Part shown: positions 1-8,139 of the stretch, one piece after another
Numbering within the stretch: position 1 is the stretch's first letter
How the letters are laid out: the number at the start of each line of letters is the position of its first letter
Source: Bacteroidales bacterium
Lineage (GTDB): Bacteria > Bacteroidota > Bacteroidia > Bacteroidales > WCHB1-69
Assembly (NCBI GenBank): GCA_023229985.1
Contig: JALNYF010000007.1
Span: 1 to 57,960, forward strand
Reading direction: 5' to 3'
DNA length: 57,960 bases
The notes under the pieces: model-generated
The model's input: only the letters and a program-made list of their open reading frames with translations
Told to the model about the DNA's origin: nothing
Databases searched by the model: none
Program-made: the position numbers and the translations under genes

Positions 1-486
1 TAAAGCTATCTCAAAAAAATTACTTGAGTTATTTGCTACATCATTCCATCCATTCAAAGAACTTAATTCCCGCCCCTGTCATATCTCCCCTCTTCTTCCC
101 TGCTGCCCTGCGCCGCATCCTTCTCCTCTTGTCCGTATGACCTGCAAAACGGGACTGCAAAAATACTACTTTTTGTTTTCTTACAACACTTTTATGAAAC
201 TTTTTTTCTTTTTTTTATATCTATACTAATTATCAATAACTTAAATAATCATATATCCCCTATTTTAACCGATTTTTTATCCATTTTTATCACTTTTTAC
301 ACCTTTTTCAATTATTTTAAACCCCTCCTTTCGGAGTTTTTTGAAATATTTCGCATTTTTGAACATTGGAAATATGAAACGCGAAAATGAAAAATTGAAA
401 TGAAAATGTGGAGTGGAAAATGGGATACATGTATATATAAGGGAACCCTATCTCCCCGCTGCGCAAGAACATTGGATTGTATTTAT
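1..486. other. Gene-free left edge, with a leftward promoter
   Basis: I see no convincing gene in this stretch. Positions 1-150 are relatively G+C rich and 170-480 are strongly A+T rich. A promoter-like element on the minus strand near 158-187 would drive transcription off the left edge. The leader it would produce contains only a very short open frame (about 25 codons, roughly 40-115 on the minus strand), which I do not call as a gene. The 3' end of the FISUMP gene at 487 closes the stretch, and no clear terminator hairpin is visible for it. Confidence 0.5.
158..187 (-). promoter_or_regulatory. Bacteroidota-type promoter reading leftward
   Basis: The minus strand carries TATTTTTG (plus positions 158-165), matching the TAnnTTTG -7 element. 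A TTG (plus 184-186) lies 18 nt upstream, matching the -33 element spacing. Its target gene would lie left of the window. Confidence 0.55.
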
Positions 487-1239
487 TTAATCGCGCAAAC
501 AACGGACGGAATAGCCATAGTTCTTATCGTTGTTGTAGAAACCCACGCGAGCACGGGGATGGTATAGATAGCAGTAGTACGCATTGTCATTATTGTACCC
601 GGTAGCACTCCAATAGGCGGCGTAAGTGCCAAAATGGTTGTAATTGCCATAGTAGCCGCCGGCAGGTAGCGCAGAAAAATCTGATGAGTTATCGGCTCCT
701 TCGTTCGGTGAACACCAATGGAAGGTGCCGGCTTCTTTCATCTTACCTCCGGCGACATCGGTTCCGCCCAAATAGTCCTTTAATTGTTTCCACTCCGCAT
801 CGCTCGGGACGTGCCAGCCGGTGGGACAAATACCGTGTGTTCCACTCGGATTAGAAGAGGAGCTGCTACTGTTGCGCATTACCGCTTTCCAATTGTACAA
901 ATAACCGTAAGTGTAGACATTAGTAGAATCATCGTTGGGATAATAACGATAGGGCGTAGTGGTACTGGTAGTGCTGCCCAATTCAATGGGAGTTCCGTCG
1001 GCGTATTTTGTGGTGCGGAGATTTTCTTTCATCCATACTTGCTCCCCTATCTTGACGGCACTATAACTATTTCCGTCCATGTCGGTAACCGCATTCGGTA
1101 AGACTTCCTTTTCTATATTAATCTTTTCGTTTTGCTTCGCTGATGGTTGATTAATATCACATGCGGTCATTAGAAAACAACCGATAATAATTGCCATCAA
1201 TAAAAGATTGAATCCATTTGTTTGGTATAATCTTTTCAT
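487..1239 (-). CDS. FISUMP-domain lipoprotein
   Basis: Predicted secreted lipoprotein of 250 aa. The N-terminus has a basic start, a hydrophobic core and a lipobox-like MTAC with the lipidated cysteine at about residue 27, so it should be anchored in a membrane or on the surface. From about residue 55 to the end it is one FISUMP domain (Fibrobacter succinogenes major paralogous domain). The hallmarks are IGEQVWMKENLRTTKYADG, the ICPTGWHVPSDAEW block and the terminal YGYSVRCLRD. The biochemical role of FISUMP domains is unknown; they are common in surface proteins of this phylum. The second half closely resembles the C-terminal domain of the 640-aa protein at 53971-55893. It is divergent from the C25 peptidase gene and has its own promoter at 1333-1340. 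Confidence 0.85.
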   Translation of the reverse strand: MKRLYQTNGFNLLLMAIIIGCFLMTACDINQPSAKQNEKINIEKEVLPNAVTDMDGNSYSAVKIGEQVWMKENLRTTKYADGTPIELGSTTSTTTPYRYYPNDDSTNVYTYGYLYNWKAVMRNSSSSSSNPSGTHGICPTGWHVPSDAEWKQLKDYLGGTDVAGGKMKEAGTFHWCSPNEGADNSSDFSALPAGGYYGNYNHFGTYAAYWSATGYNNDNAYYCYLYHPRARVGFYNNDKNYGYSVRCLRD

Positions 1240-1332
1240 AATATATTTATTTAAAATGGTTTATAATAATTACAATATTTTAATCAATATCTCTTTCTTT
1301 GGTTGCGCATCATTTTGTTTATATATCGGTGA

Positions 1333-1340
1333 CAAAAATA
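1333..1340 (-). promoter_or_regulatory. -7 promoter element of the FISUMP lipoprotein gene
   Basis: The minus strand reads TATTTTTG, a perfect TAnnTTTG, about 95 nt upstream of the start codon at 1239. It lies back to back with the element at 1388-1395 in a 176-bp divergent intergenic region. Confidence 0.6.
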
Positions 1341-1387
1341 GTAAAAAAAACAATTCATAAAAAACAGATTATTCAATAAAAAAAATG

Positions 1388-1395
1388 TATTTTTG
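1388..1395 (+). promoter_or_regulatory. -7 promoter element of the C25 peptidase gene
   Basis: TATTTTTG on the plus strand matches TAnnTTTG and ends 20 nt before the start codon at 1416, leaving a very short leader. No clear -33 TTTG is visible at the expected distance. Confidence 0.6.
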
Positions 1396-1415
1396 TCGCT
1401 CAAAAAAAAATTCTT

Positions 1416-4400
1416 ATGAAAAGATATTTAGTACTCATTTTAATCATTTGCTGTCAGTTTGGGTTTTCGCAAAGTTTTGTGATTGAGCCAACTATCTCCA
1501 AAGATTATCAAATCAATTTTTCTCAAAACAACCCCAATATTTATCAATTACAATTTGATATAAATCGTTGGGAATTATCGCAAGTTAGCAAGGAAAATAT
1601 TGATTATCAGATGATTAAATTTGAATCTTCTACAGTAACACAAGATAAGGGTTGGGCAGAATTGCCATTTATCAGTGCATCTGTTCAGTTGCCCGCCAAC
1701 AAAGATGTGGATTTACACATAACGGCAACAGAATTTATAGATATCCCCTTGACCGCACCCCTTCTGCCGTCACGCGGTACCATTTACCGAGACCAAGACC
1801 CTACAACAATTCCGTATCAAATTGCTGCAGAATCTGTTATTAATCAGTTTTATCCCACCGACTTGGCAACGATGGAATCTCCTTTCATTATTCGTGATGT
1901 CAGGGGTACCAGTGTACGCCTTTTCCCGTTTCAGTATAATGCAGTCACCAACACTTTGCGCGTCTATACGCATGTTGAAGTAGAATTGGTAGAAAACGAC
2001 CAACCTGCGCACAACCCGCTTACCTCCGAAAACAGACACCCCCTCAAAGAAGCCGTGGGAATGTATGAAAGCATTTTTATGAATTTCGAACCTTCCCGTT
2101 ACGATTTACCATTGAGTGAATATGGTGATATTCTCGTAATTACTACTCCTGCTTACGAAACCGCCATCACACCTTATATTCAATGGAAAAAAGAGAAAGG
2201 CTACAACGTCAGCAAACAGGTCGTTTCGGCAGGAACAAACGTAAAGTCCTTAATTCAAACTGAATACAACAATAATAACAACATCATGTTTGTCCAATTG
2301 GTAGGCGATTGGAGTGATATAAAATCAGATGCATCCGTGGATAATTCCCCCACCGACCCGAAAATGGGCTGCGTGGTCGGTTCTGACAATTATCCCGACA
2401 TCTCCATTGGTCGGTTTTCTTGCTCCACGTCGGGGCAATTGACCATTCAGGTGGACAAAGCCATCAATTATGAAAAAAATCCGAACATGGATGCCAATTG
2501 GCGTGAAACCTTTATCGGAGTAGCCTCTGACGAAGGAAGCGGCACGGGCGATGACGGCGAAATTGACTATACTCACATACAACGAATTTATACTGAACGT
2601 CTTGACGGCTTTACCTACAACACCCATCAACAAAATTATGGGCCCAACGCATCAGCGTCCAACCTTTCCTCACACCTCAACCAAGGGGCCTCTACCGTTG
2701 CCTATTGTGGACACGGTGCGGAAACTTACTTCGTTACGACCGGTTTCAGCAACAGCAATATCGCCAATTTATCCAATGGCGACAAATTACCGTTCATCGT
2801 TTCAGTAGCTTGCGTAAACGGTGCTTTCCACAACAGTAGCGATTGTTTTGCAGAAGCATGGCTCAAAAAACAGAACGGTGGCGCAGTTGTTACGTGGATG
2901 TCCACCATCAATCAACCGTGGACTCCTCCGCAAAGAGGTCAAGACTATTTCTACGATATTTTGATTGGCGGTTTCAACTACGATGACCATTCGGGTCAGA
3001 ACGGTATCAATACTTCCGAACAACGTACCCATTGGGGCTGCATTACCGTTAATTCTGCCAACCTGATGCTGGCGGAGAGTTCCACAACCGATGATGTTGA
3101 GACGGTTCAGACGTGGACAACTTTCGGCGATGCTTCTTTGCAACTTCGGACGAAACAGCCTGACCAATTGTCACTCTCCAATACGACCGTGATGTCGGGA
3201 ATTCCTTTTACGGCAACCGTTTCCGCTGCCGGCACCCCGATAGCCAACGCCTTGGTTTGCATTTCGCAAAACGACGTTTACTACAAAGCATTGAGCGATG
3301 CCAACGGAAACATCACCATTACCCACAATTTTACCCCCGGCAACGTTCTATTGGTTGCCTCTGCGTTTAATACAACCACCATTTATCAAGATGTAAATTG
3401 CGTTTCCGGCAATGTTCCCTACTTGACCGTAGCCGATTATTCCCCCGAAATCGTTACTTACAATAGCAATCCGTTCCTCACCATTTCCCTTAGAAATGAC
3501 GGCGGCGTGGCTACTACCGAATATGCGACCGTTGTGATTTCCTGCAACGACCCGTTATTAACCATTACTGACAATACCGACTATTATGCGCCGATGAGTG
3601 CCAACGGCGGCACAGCGAGCGTTGCCAACGGCTTCCAATTATCTGTTGCCAACAACGTGGAAACCGGTCACCAATTTACCATTTCCGTAACCATTACTTT
3701 AGGAGACGATACATGGAATAATACGATACTTTTGACCGCATTGGGCAGCGACTGCGATGCGCCAACCGGCTTATCGGCAACTGCCAATAACAATAACGTT
3801 TTGCTTACTTGGGACGACAACTCTTCCGTTGAAACCATCACTTACGAAGATGATGCCGAGAGCCATACCGCCTTTGAAATTAACTCGCCGGGAACATTAA
3901 ATTGGAGCTATATTGACGGCGATGGCAGACCCACCGTTAATTACAGCAGTATTGATTTTACCAACGAAGGAAGTGAAATGGCTTATATCGTTATGAATAT
4001 GGCGGAAACCACCTTAAACCCAATCAGCGCACATTCGGGCGACCAATTCTTTGGGTGTGCCGTTAATGCCCAAGGCTATTATGGCATTACCTATCCCAAC
4101 AACGATTGGATGATTAGTCCTGAGCTGAATTACACCGAACCATTCACTTTTTCTTTCTATGCACGCTCTTATTCAACTGGTTACCCTGATGAGACATTCT
4201 ATGCCACCTATTCCACCTCCGGAACCAACGAATCGGATTTTATCAATCTCACCTCATCGGCTGTAACGACCAATACCAATTGGCAACTCTATTCCTACAC
4301 TGTCCCCGCAGCTGCCAAGTATGTGGCTATTCATTGCACTTCCGACGACCAATATATGTTTTGCGTCGATGACATCACTATTTCAGGGCAAAGTGTAACG

Positions 4401-5084
4401 GGCAATACCTATAATATATATCGTAACGGCGAATTGATTGCTTCCAACGTCATCGGCGGCACATATACGGACCCCAATTTGGCTGATGGAACCTATTGTT
4501 ATACCATTACTTCCAACTGCCCTGCCAATTTTGAATCGTTGCTATCCAATAGCAGTTGTGCGACTGTTGGCGGCGGAGGTGGCGGTAATTGCGATGCCCC
4601 CGCCAACTTAACGACGACTCCAAGTCAAATGCAAATCGGTTTGGTTTGGACGCCTTCTGCCAATGCAGTGGCATACAAAGTATTCCGCGACAATAATTTA
4701 ATCCAAACGACCTCGGCAACGAACTATATCGATACCGATGTTTCACGAAATATAGAATATTGCTATACGGTGAGTGCGATTTGCAACGACGGAGAATCCG
4801 GCATGTCGAACAGTGCTTGCTCCTCCCTGAGCGGAATTGAGGAGAATCAGCATGATAATCTGCTTCGGATTTATCCGAACCCCGTGAGCGACCAACTCGT
4901 CATTGAGGGTAGTAATGTGACCAACATCACGATTTATTCAACCATCGGTACGAAGGTTTATGAATCCAACTTTTCCAATAATGCCTTGATTATCAACGTA
5001 AATAATTGGAGCGGCGGAATCTATTTTATCAAAGCAACCTACCAAAACGGAGAAAACGTTGTGAAGAAAGTAGTGGTCAGATAA
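1416..5084 (+). CDS. Gingipain-like C25 cysteine peptidase, T9SS cargo
   Basis: Large secreted peptidase of 1222 aa. Residues 1-19 form a signal peptide, followed by a C25-type propeptide (about 20-235) and a caspase-like catalytic domain (about 235-600). The catalytic dyad is visible: His433 in YCGHGAETYF and Cys466 in SVACVNGAF. Their 33-residue spacing equals that of RgpB gingipain (His211/Cys244). Then come Ig-like/CARDB-like segments, a fibronectin III segment interrupted by a cleaved-adhesin (gingipain haemagglutinin-type) domain near 820-1000, another FN3 domain (about 1060-1140), and a type A T9SS sorting domain starting at IYPNPVSDQL. It should be exported by the T9SS and kept at the surface or released. 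Substrate specificity (Arg or Lys) cannot be read. It is monocistronic, with a strong terminator after it. Confidence 0.93.
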   Translation: MKRYLVLILIICCQFGFSQSFVIEPTISKDYQINFSQNNPNIYQLQFDINRWELSQVSKENIDYQMIKFESSTVTQDKGWAELPFISASVQLPANKDVDLHITATEFIDIPLTAPLLPSRGTIYRDQDPTTIPYQIAAESVINQFYPTDLATMESPFIIRDVRGTSVRLFPFQYNAVTNTLRVYTHVEVELVENDQPAHNPLTSENRHPLKEAVGMYESIFMNFEPSRYDLPLSEYGDILVITTPAYETAITPYIQWKKEKGYNVSKQVVSAGTNVKSLIQTEYNNNNNIMFVQLVGDWSDIKSDASVDNSPTDPKMGCVVGSDNYPDISIGRFSCSTSGQLTIQVDKAINYEKNPNMDANWRETFIGVASDEGSGTGDDGEIDYTHIQRIYTERLDGFTYNTHQQNYGPNASASNLSSHLNQGASTVAYCGHGAETYFVTTGFSNSNIANLSNGDKLPFIVSVACVNGAFHNSSDCFAEAWLKKQNGGAVVTWMSTINQPWTPPQRGQDYFYDILIGGFNYDDHSGQNGINTSEQRTHWGCITVNSANLMLAESSTTDDVETVQTWTTFGDASLQLRTKQPDQLSLSNTTVMSGIPFTATVSAAGTPIANALVCISQNDVYYKALSDANGNITITHNFTPGNVLLVASAFNTTTIYQDVNCVSGNVPYLTVADYSPEIVTYNSNPFLTISLRNDGGVATTEYATVVISCNDPLLTITDNTDYYAPMSANGGTASVANGFQLSVANNVETGHQFTISVTITLGDDTWNNTILLTALGSDCDAPTGLSATANNNNVLLTWDDNSSVETITYEDDAESHTAFEINSPGTLNWSYIDGDGRPTVNYSSIDFTNEGSEMAYIVMNMAETTLNPISAHSGDQFFGCAVNAQGYYGITYPNNDWMISPELNYTEPFTFSFYARSYSTGYPDETFYATYSTSGTNESDFINLTSSAVTTNTNWQLYSYTVPAAAKYVAIHCTSDDQYMFCVDDITISGQSVTGNTYNIYRNGELIASNVIGGTYTDPNLADGTYCYTITSNCPANFESLLSNSSCATVGGGGGGNCDAPANLTTTPSQMQIGLVWTPSANAVAYKVFRDNNLIQTTSATNYIDTDVSRNIEYCYTVSAICNDGESGMSNSACSSLSGIEENQHDNLLRIYPNPVSDQLVIEGSNVTNITIYSTIGTKVYESNFSNNALIINVNNWSGGIYFIKATYQNGENVVKKVVVR

Positions 5085-5134
5085 TTGATGATGAAATGAT
5101 AGAAGGGAGTTATCCTACTTCCTTTCTAATATTT

Positions 5135-5175
5135 AAAAAACAAAACCTTCTCGTAGTGAGAAGGTTTTGTTTTTT
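5135..5175. terminator. Strong bidirectional hairpin terminator
   Basis: A perfect 18-bp inverted repeat (left arm 5135-5152, right arm 5158-5175) encloses the 5-nt loop GTAGT. It is flanked by A-runs and T-runs, so it can terminate in both directions. It ends the C25 peptidase transcript and insulates the defence operon from it. Confidence 0.9.
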
Positions 5176-5330
5176 TAGGTAGTTGAGGGTAAAAGGATGA
5201 TTGGCGGGAGGACTACATTTGAGGAACAATATTCGCGCTGAAAAATCAGAAAAATGCAACAAAAGGATTAAATGTATGAAATAAAAATGTAATTTTGCAA
5301 TGTCAAAATAGTAAGGAGAAATTATCTTTA

Positions 5331-5369
5331 CTTTGGATAAAAATGATCTAAAGAATGGGACGCATAATA
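5331..5369 (+). repeat. Solo IS3-family right end, left flank of the defence island
   Basis: These 39 bp match 14591-14629 with two mismatches, and the similarity continues more weakly about 10 bp to the left. The right-hand copy is the terminal inverted repeat of a decayed IS3-family element (14322-14629). This copy is therefore an isolated end of the same IS type, in the same orientation, 24 bp before the methyltransferase start. I see no transposase remnant next to it. The 9.26-kb spacing brackets the five defence genes precisely. Confidence 0.75.
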
Positions 5370-5393
5370 AGTATAATAATATTTCTTTGTTAG

Positions 5394-6674
5394 ATGATGG
5401 CATTAAAATTCATAGACTTATTCGCAGGAGCAGGCGGCTTGTCCGAAGGTTTTATTCGGGCAGGATTTAAGCCTTTGGCTCATATCGAAATGGATAATTA
5501 TGCGTGCGATACCTTACGAACTCGCGCCGCATTTCATTATTTGAAAGAACACAATAGGTTAGATATTTACAAAGAATACTTACAAAATAAACAAGAGAAA
5601 GAAAATGGCAGCAAACTTTGGGAACAAGTTCCGCCAGAAGTTATTGATACTGTGATTCAATCAGAAATTGGAAAAGATACAATTAATACCATTTTCAAAA
5701 AGATTGATGAACTCAAAGGCAATCACGAAGTAGATATTGTTATTGGCGGTCCGCCTTGTCAGGCGTACTCTGTTGCTGGACGTGCCAGAATGGGCAAAGA
5801 AGTAGAAAACGACCCTCGCAATGAACTTTACAAATACTATGTCAAGTTTCTTGAATACTATAAACCCAAAATGTTTGTGTTTGAGAATGTTTTGGGTATT
5901 CGTACCGCCAAAGGTGGCAAACCTTTTAGAGATTTACAAAGGCTTGTGGGGAATCTTGGCTATAAAATAGACTTCAAGGAACAAATTGCCTCTGAGCATG
6001 GCGTTCTGCAAAAACGGCATAGAATGATTATTGTAGGTTGGAATAATGATACGCAATTGCATTATCCTGAATTAAAGGCGGAAGAATGTCAATATAAAGT
6101 TCTTGAAGATTTGTTTTCAGACCTACCAAAACGCAAGGCGGGCGAAGGCGATTTGTGTGAACCTATTAGATATACAAAGCCATTAGAAGATATGTTCTAT
6201 TTGAATAAGTCAGGTATTCGCAATAGTGCATTTGATTTTACTACTCAACATATCGCACGCCCCAACAACCTCAACGATAGAGAAATATATGTTATGGCAA
6301 ACAAAAAATGGTACAAAGACAAAAAACAATTGTCTTATACCGATATTCCTGCCGACCACCAAAAACATAAAAACAAAGAAACATTCCTAAATCGTTTTTC
6401 CGTTGTTAATCCTGACGGCGTTTGCCATACTGTTGTCGCCCATATTGCAATGGACGGTCATTATTATATTTATCCTAATCCAAAGCCAACGACTGACAAT
6501 GTGCGTTCAATTACCATTCGCGAGGCAGCGCGGTTACAATCATTCCCCGATGACTATTTCTTTGAGGGCAGCCGAAGTGCCGCATTCAAACAAATCGGGA
6601 ACGCTGTCCCTGTTGTCTTAGCATACAAAATTGCCCATGAAATAAAAGAACAATTTGCTCATGAATTACACTGA
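5394..6674 (+). CDS. C5 cytosine-specific DNA methyltransferase
   Basis: A 426-aa DNA (cytosine-5) methyltransferase that would transfer a methyl group from S-adenosylmethionine to cytosine, protecting host sites. The conserved motifs appear in order: I (DLFAGAGGLSEGF, about residues 8-20), IV with catalytic Cys122 (GGPPCQAYS), VI (FENVLGI, about 162), VIII (QKRHRMIIVG, about 205) and X (QIGNAVPVVLA, about 400). The region about 250-350 between VIII and the C-terminal motifs is the likely target-recognition domain; the recognised sequence cannot be deduced. ATGs at 5394 and 5397 are both possible starts. It is the first gene of the five-gene defence operon and overlaps the next gene by 14 nt, which suggests translational coupling. 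Confidence 0.93.
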   Translation: MMALKFIDLFAGAGGLSEGFIRAGFKPLAHIEMDNYACDTLRTRAAFHYLKEHNRLDIYKEYLQNKQEKENGSKLWEQVPPEVIDTVIQSEIGKDTINTIFKKIDELKGNHEVDIVIGGPPCQAYSVAGRARMGKEVENDPRNELYKYYVKFLEYYKPKMFVFENVLGIRTAKGGKPFRDLQRLVGNLGYKIDFKEQIASEHGVLQKRHRMIIVGWNNDTQLHYPELKAEECQYKVLEDLFSDLPKRKAGEGDLCEPIRYTKPLEDMFYLNKSGIRNSAFDFTTQHIARPNNLNDREIYVMANKKWYKDKKQLSYTDIPADHQKHKNKETFLNRFSVVNPDGVCHTVVAHIAMDGHYYIYPNPKPTTDNVRSITIREAARLQSFPDDYFFEGSRSAAFKQIGNAVPVVLAYKIAHEIKEQFAHELH

Positions 6675-8139
6675 TATAGAGAAAACAGCAGTAGCAGAAC
6701 CGTGTGCCGCCTCGATGATACTTACATTTCGGGCAATTGGATACAATTTAGAAACAGCCGTTGCCGATGTAATAGATAACTCCATTTCTGCAAATGCCAA
6801 GAGTGTATGGTTCAATTCTGAGTGGAAAGGCGGAAATTCTGTTATCACAATATTAGATGACGGCTGCGGAATGACTGAAGAAGAACTTATACAAGCTATG
6901 AAGCCGGGCGCAAAAAATCCAATGGACGAGCGACCAGAAAAAGACTTAGGACGTTTCGGGTTAGGGTTAAAAACAGCCTCTTTTTCGCAATGCCAGAAAT
7001 TGATTATGGTCAGCAAGAAAGCAGGTTTTACACCGAGTTATTGGATTTGGGATCTGAATTATGTTAATCAAACGAATAGGTGGGAACTTATTCGCCAACC
7101 TATTTCAGATGATTACTTACACGCTCTCGATAACTTAGAATCTGGAACACTTGTTATTTGGACAAACTTAGACCGCATTATTCCAATTGAAACGTCAATT
7201 GACAACGAATCCGCAAAAGACAAATTTTTGGCTCAAATGGACAAAGTCAAACAACACCTAGCAATGACGTTTCATAGATTTATTGAAGAAAAAAGCATAA
7301 AACTTTTTTGTTGGGAATATGAAATAAAATCATGGAATCCTTTTTTGCTAAATGAAAGAGCAACACAAGCATTTCCAGAAGAATATATTGGCGAAGCCGT
7401 AATGAAAGGATATGTTTTACCTCACAAATGCCACCTTACAGAAGAAACATATAAAAATGCAGAGGGGGCAAATGGTTGGGGTAATCAACAAGGTTTTTAT
7501 GTATATCGAGGCAAACGACTGATGTTGGCTGGCGATTGGTTAGGACTTTTCCGTAAGGAAGAACATTATAAATTAGTACGCATACAAATTGATTTACCTA
7601 ATACATTAGATTCTGATTGGCAGATTGATATAAAGAAATCAACTGCCAGACCACCAATAATTTGTAAGGAACAAATAAGAAGCTATGGTCAAAAAGTCCG
7701 CCTTCGTGGTGTAGAGGTGTTTAGACATAGAGGAAAAATATTGAAAACAAGAAAACAGGATGATTTTCACCCGCTTTGGCTTGAGAAAAAACAAGGCAAC
7801 AAATATTTGTACCTTGTGAATCGAGACCATTTAATGATAGAAGAAATCAAAAAAATGGCTGAAACAGCCCCAAAAAAAGCAATTGAATATCTTTTGCGTT
7901 TTGTGGAAGAAACTATACCGACAAAATCCGTTTTCATTAGAGAATCGGAACAAGGTGAAACCGCTGCTCCGTTTGAGGAAACCAACAAGGACGTATTAAA
8001 CGCAATGATTAAGCAAATTTTTGATGCTCAAAAAGTAAGCGGCAAAAGCACCGAGCAAATAAAAATGTTGCTTCTGAATATGGAACCCTTTAATAATTAC
8101 CCAGAACTTATTGAAATTTTAGATACTTATGATAGATAA
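6661..8139 (+). CDS. MORC-like GHKL ATPase of the defence operon
   Basis: An ATP-binding protein of about 492 aa with a GHKL (gyrase/Hsp90/histidine kinase/MutL) fold. From the ATG at 6661, the N-box is ADVIDNSISA (about 35-44), the G1 box ILDDGCGM (about 64-71) and the glycine-rich lid LGRFGLGLKTAS (about 96-107). An S5-like transducer region follows (about 200-380). In MORC/MutL relatives ATP binding closes a dimer clamp on DNA, and prokaryotic MORC-like ATPases are known partners of methylases in restriction-like operons. An in-frame TTG at 6655 could also start it, but the ATG at 6661, overlapping the methyltransferase stop by 14 nt, is more likely. The end overlaps the Z1 gene by 11 nt. 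Confidence 0.88.
   Translation: MNYTDIEKTAVAEPCAASMILTFRAIGYNLETAVADVIDNSISANAKSVWFNSEWKGGNSVITILDDGCGMTEEELIQAMKPGAKNPMDERPEKDLGRFGLGLKTASFSQCQKLIMVSKKAGFTPSYWIWDLNYVNQTNRWELIRQPISDDYLHALDNLESGTLVIWTNLDRIIPIETSIDNESAKDKFLAQMDKVKQHLAMTFHRFIEEKSIKLFCWEYEIKSWNPFLLNERATQAFPEEYIGEAVMKGYVLPHKCHLTEETYKNAEGANGWGNQQGFYVYRGKRLMLAGDWLGLFRKEEHYKLVRIQIDLPNTLDSDWQIDIKKSTARPPIICKEQIRSYGQKVRLRGVEVFRHRGKILKTRKQDDFHPLWLEKKQGNKYLYLVNRDHLMIEEIKKMAETAPKKAIEYLLRFVEETIPTKSVFIRESEQGETAAPFEETNKDVLNAMIKQIFDAQKVSGKSTEQIKMLLLNMEPFNNYPELIEILDTYDR

Noticed and set aside
5110..5403. 97-codon minus-strand frame beside the methyltransferase start
   Set aside because: It spans the strong terminator hairpin and the IS end, both of which explain the sequence. 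No homology or regulatory signal supports translation.
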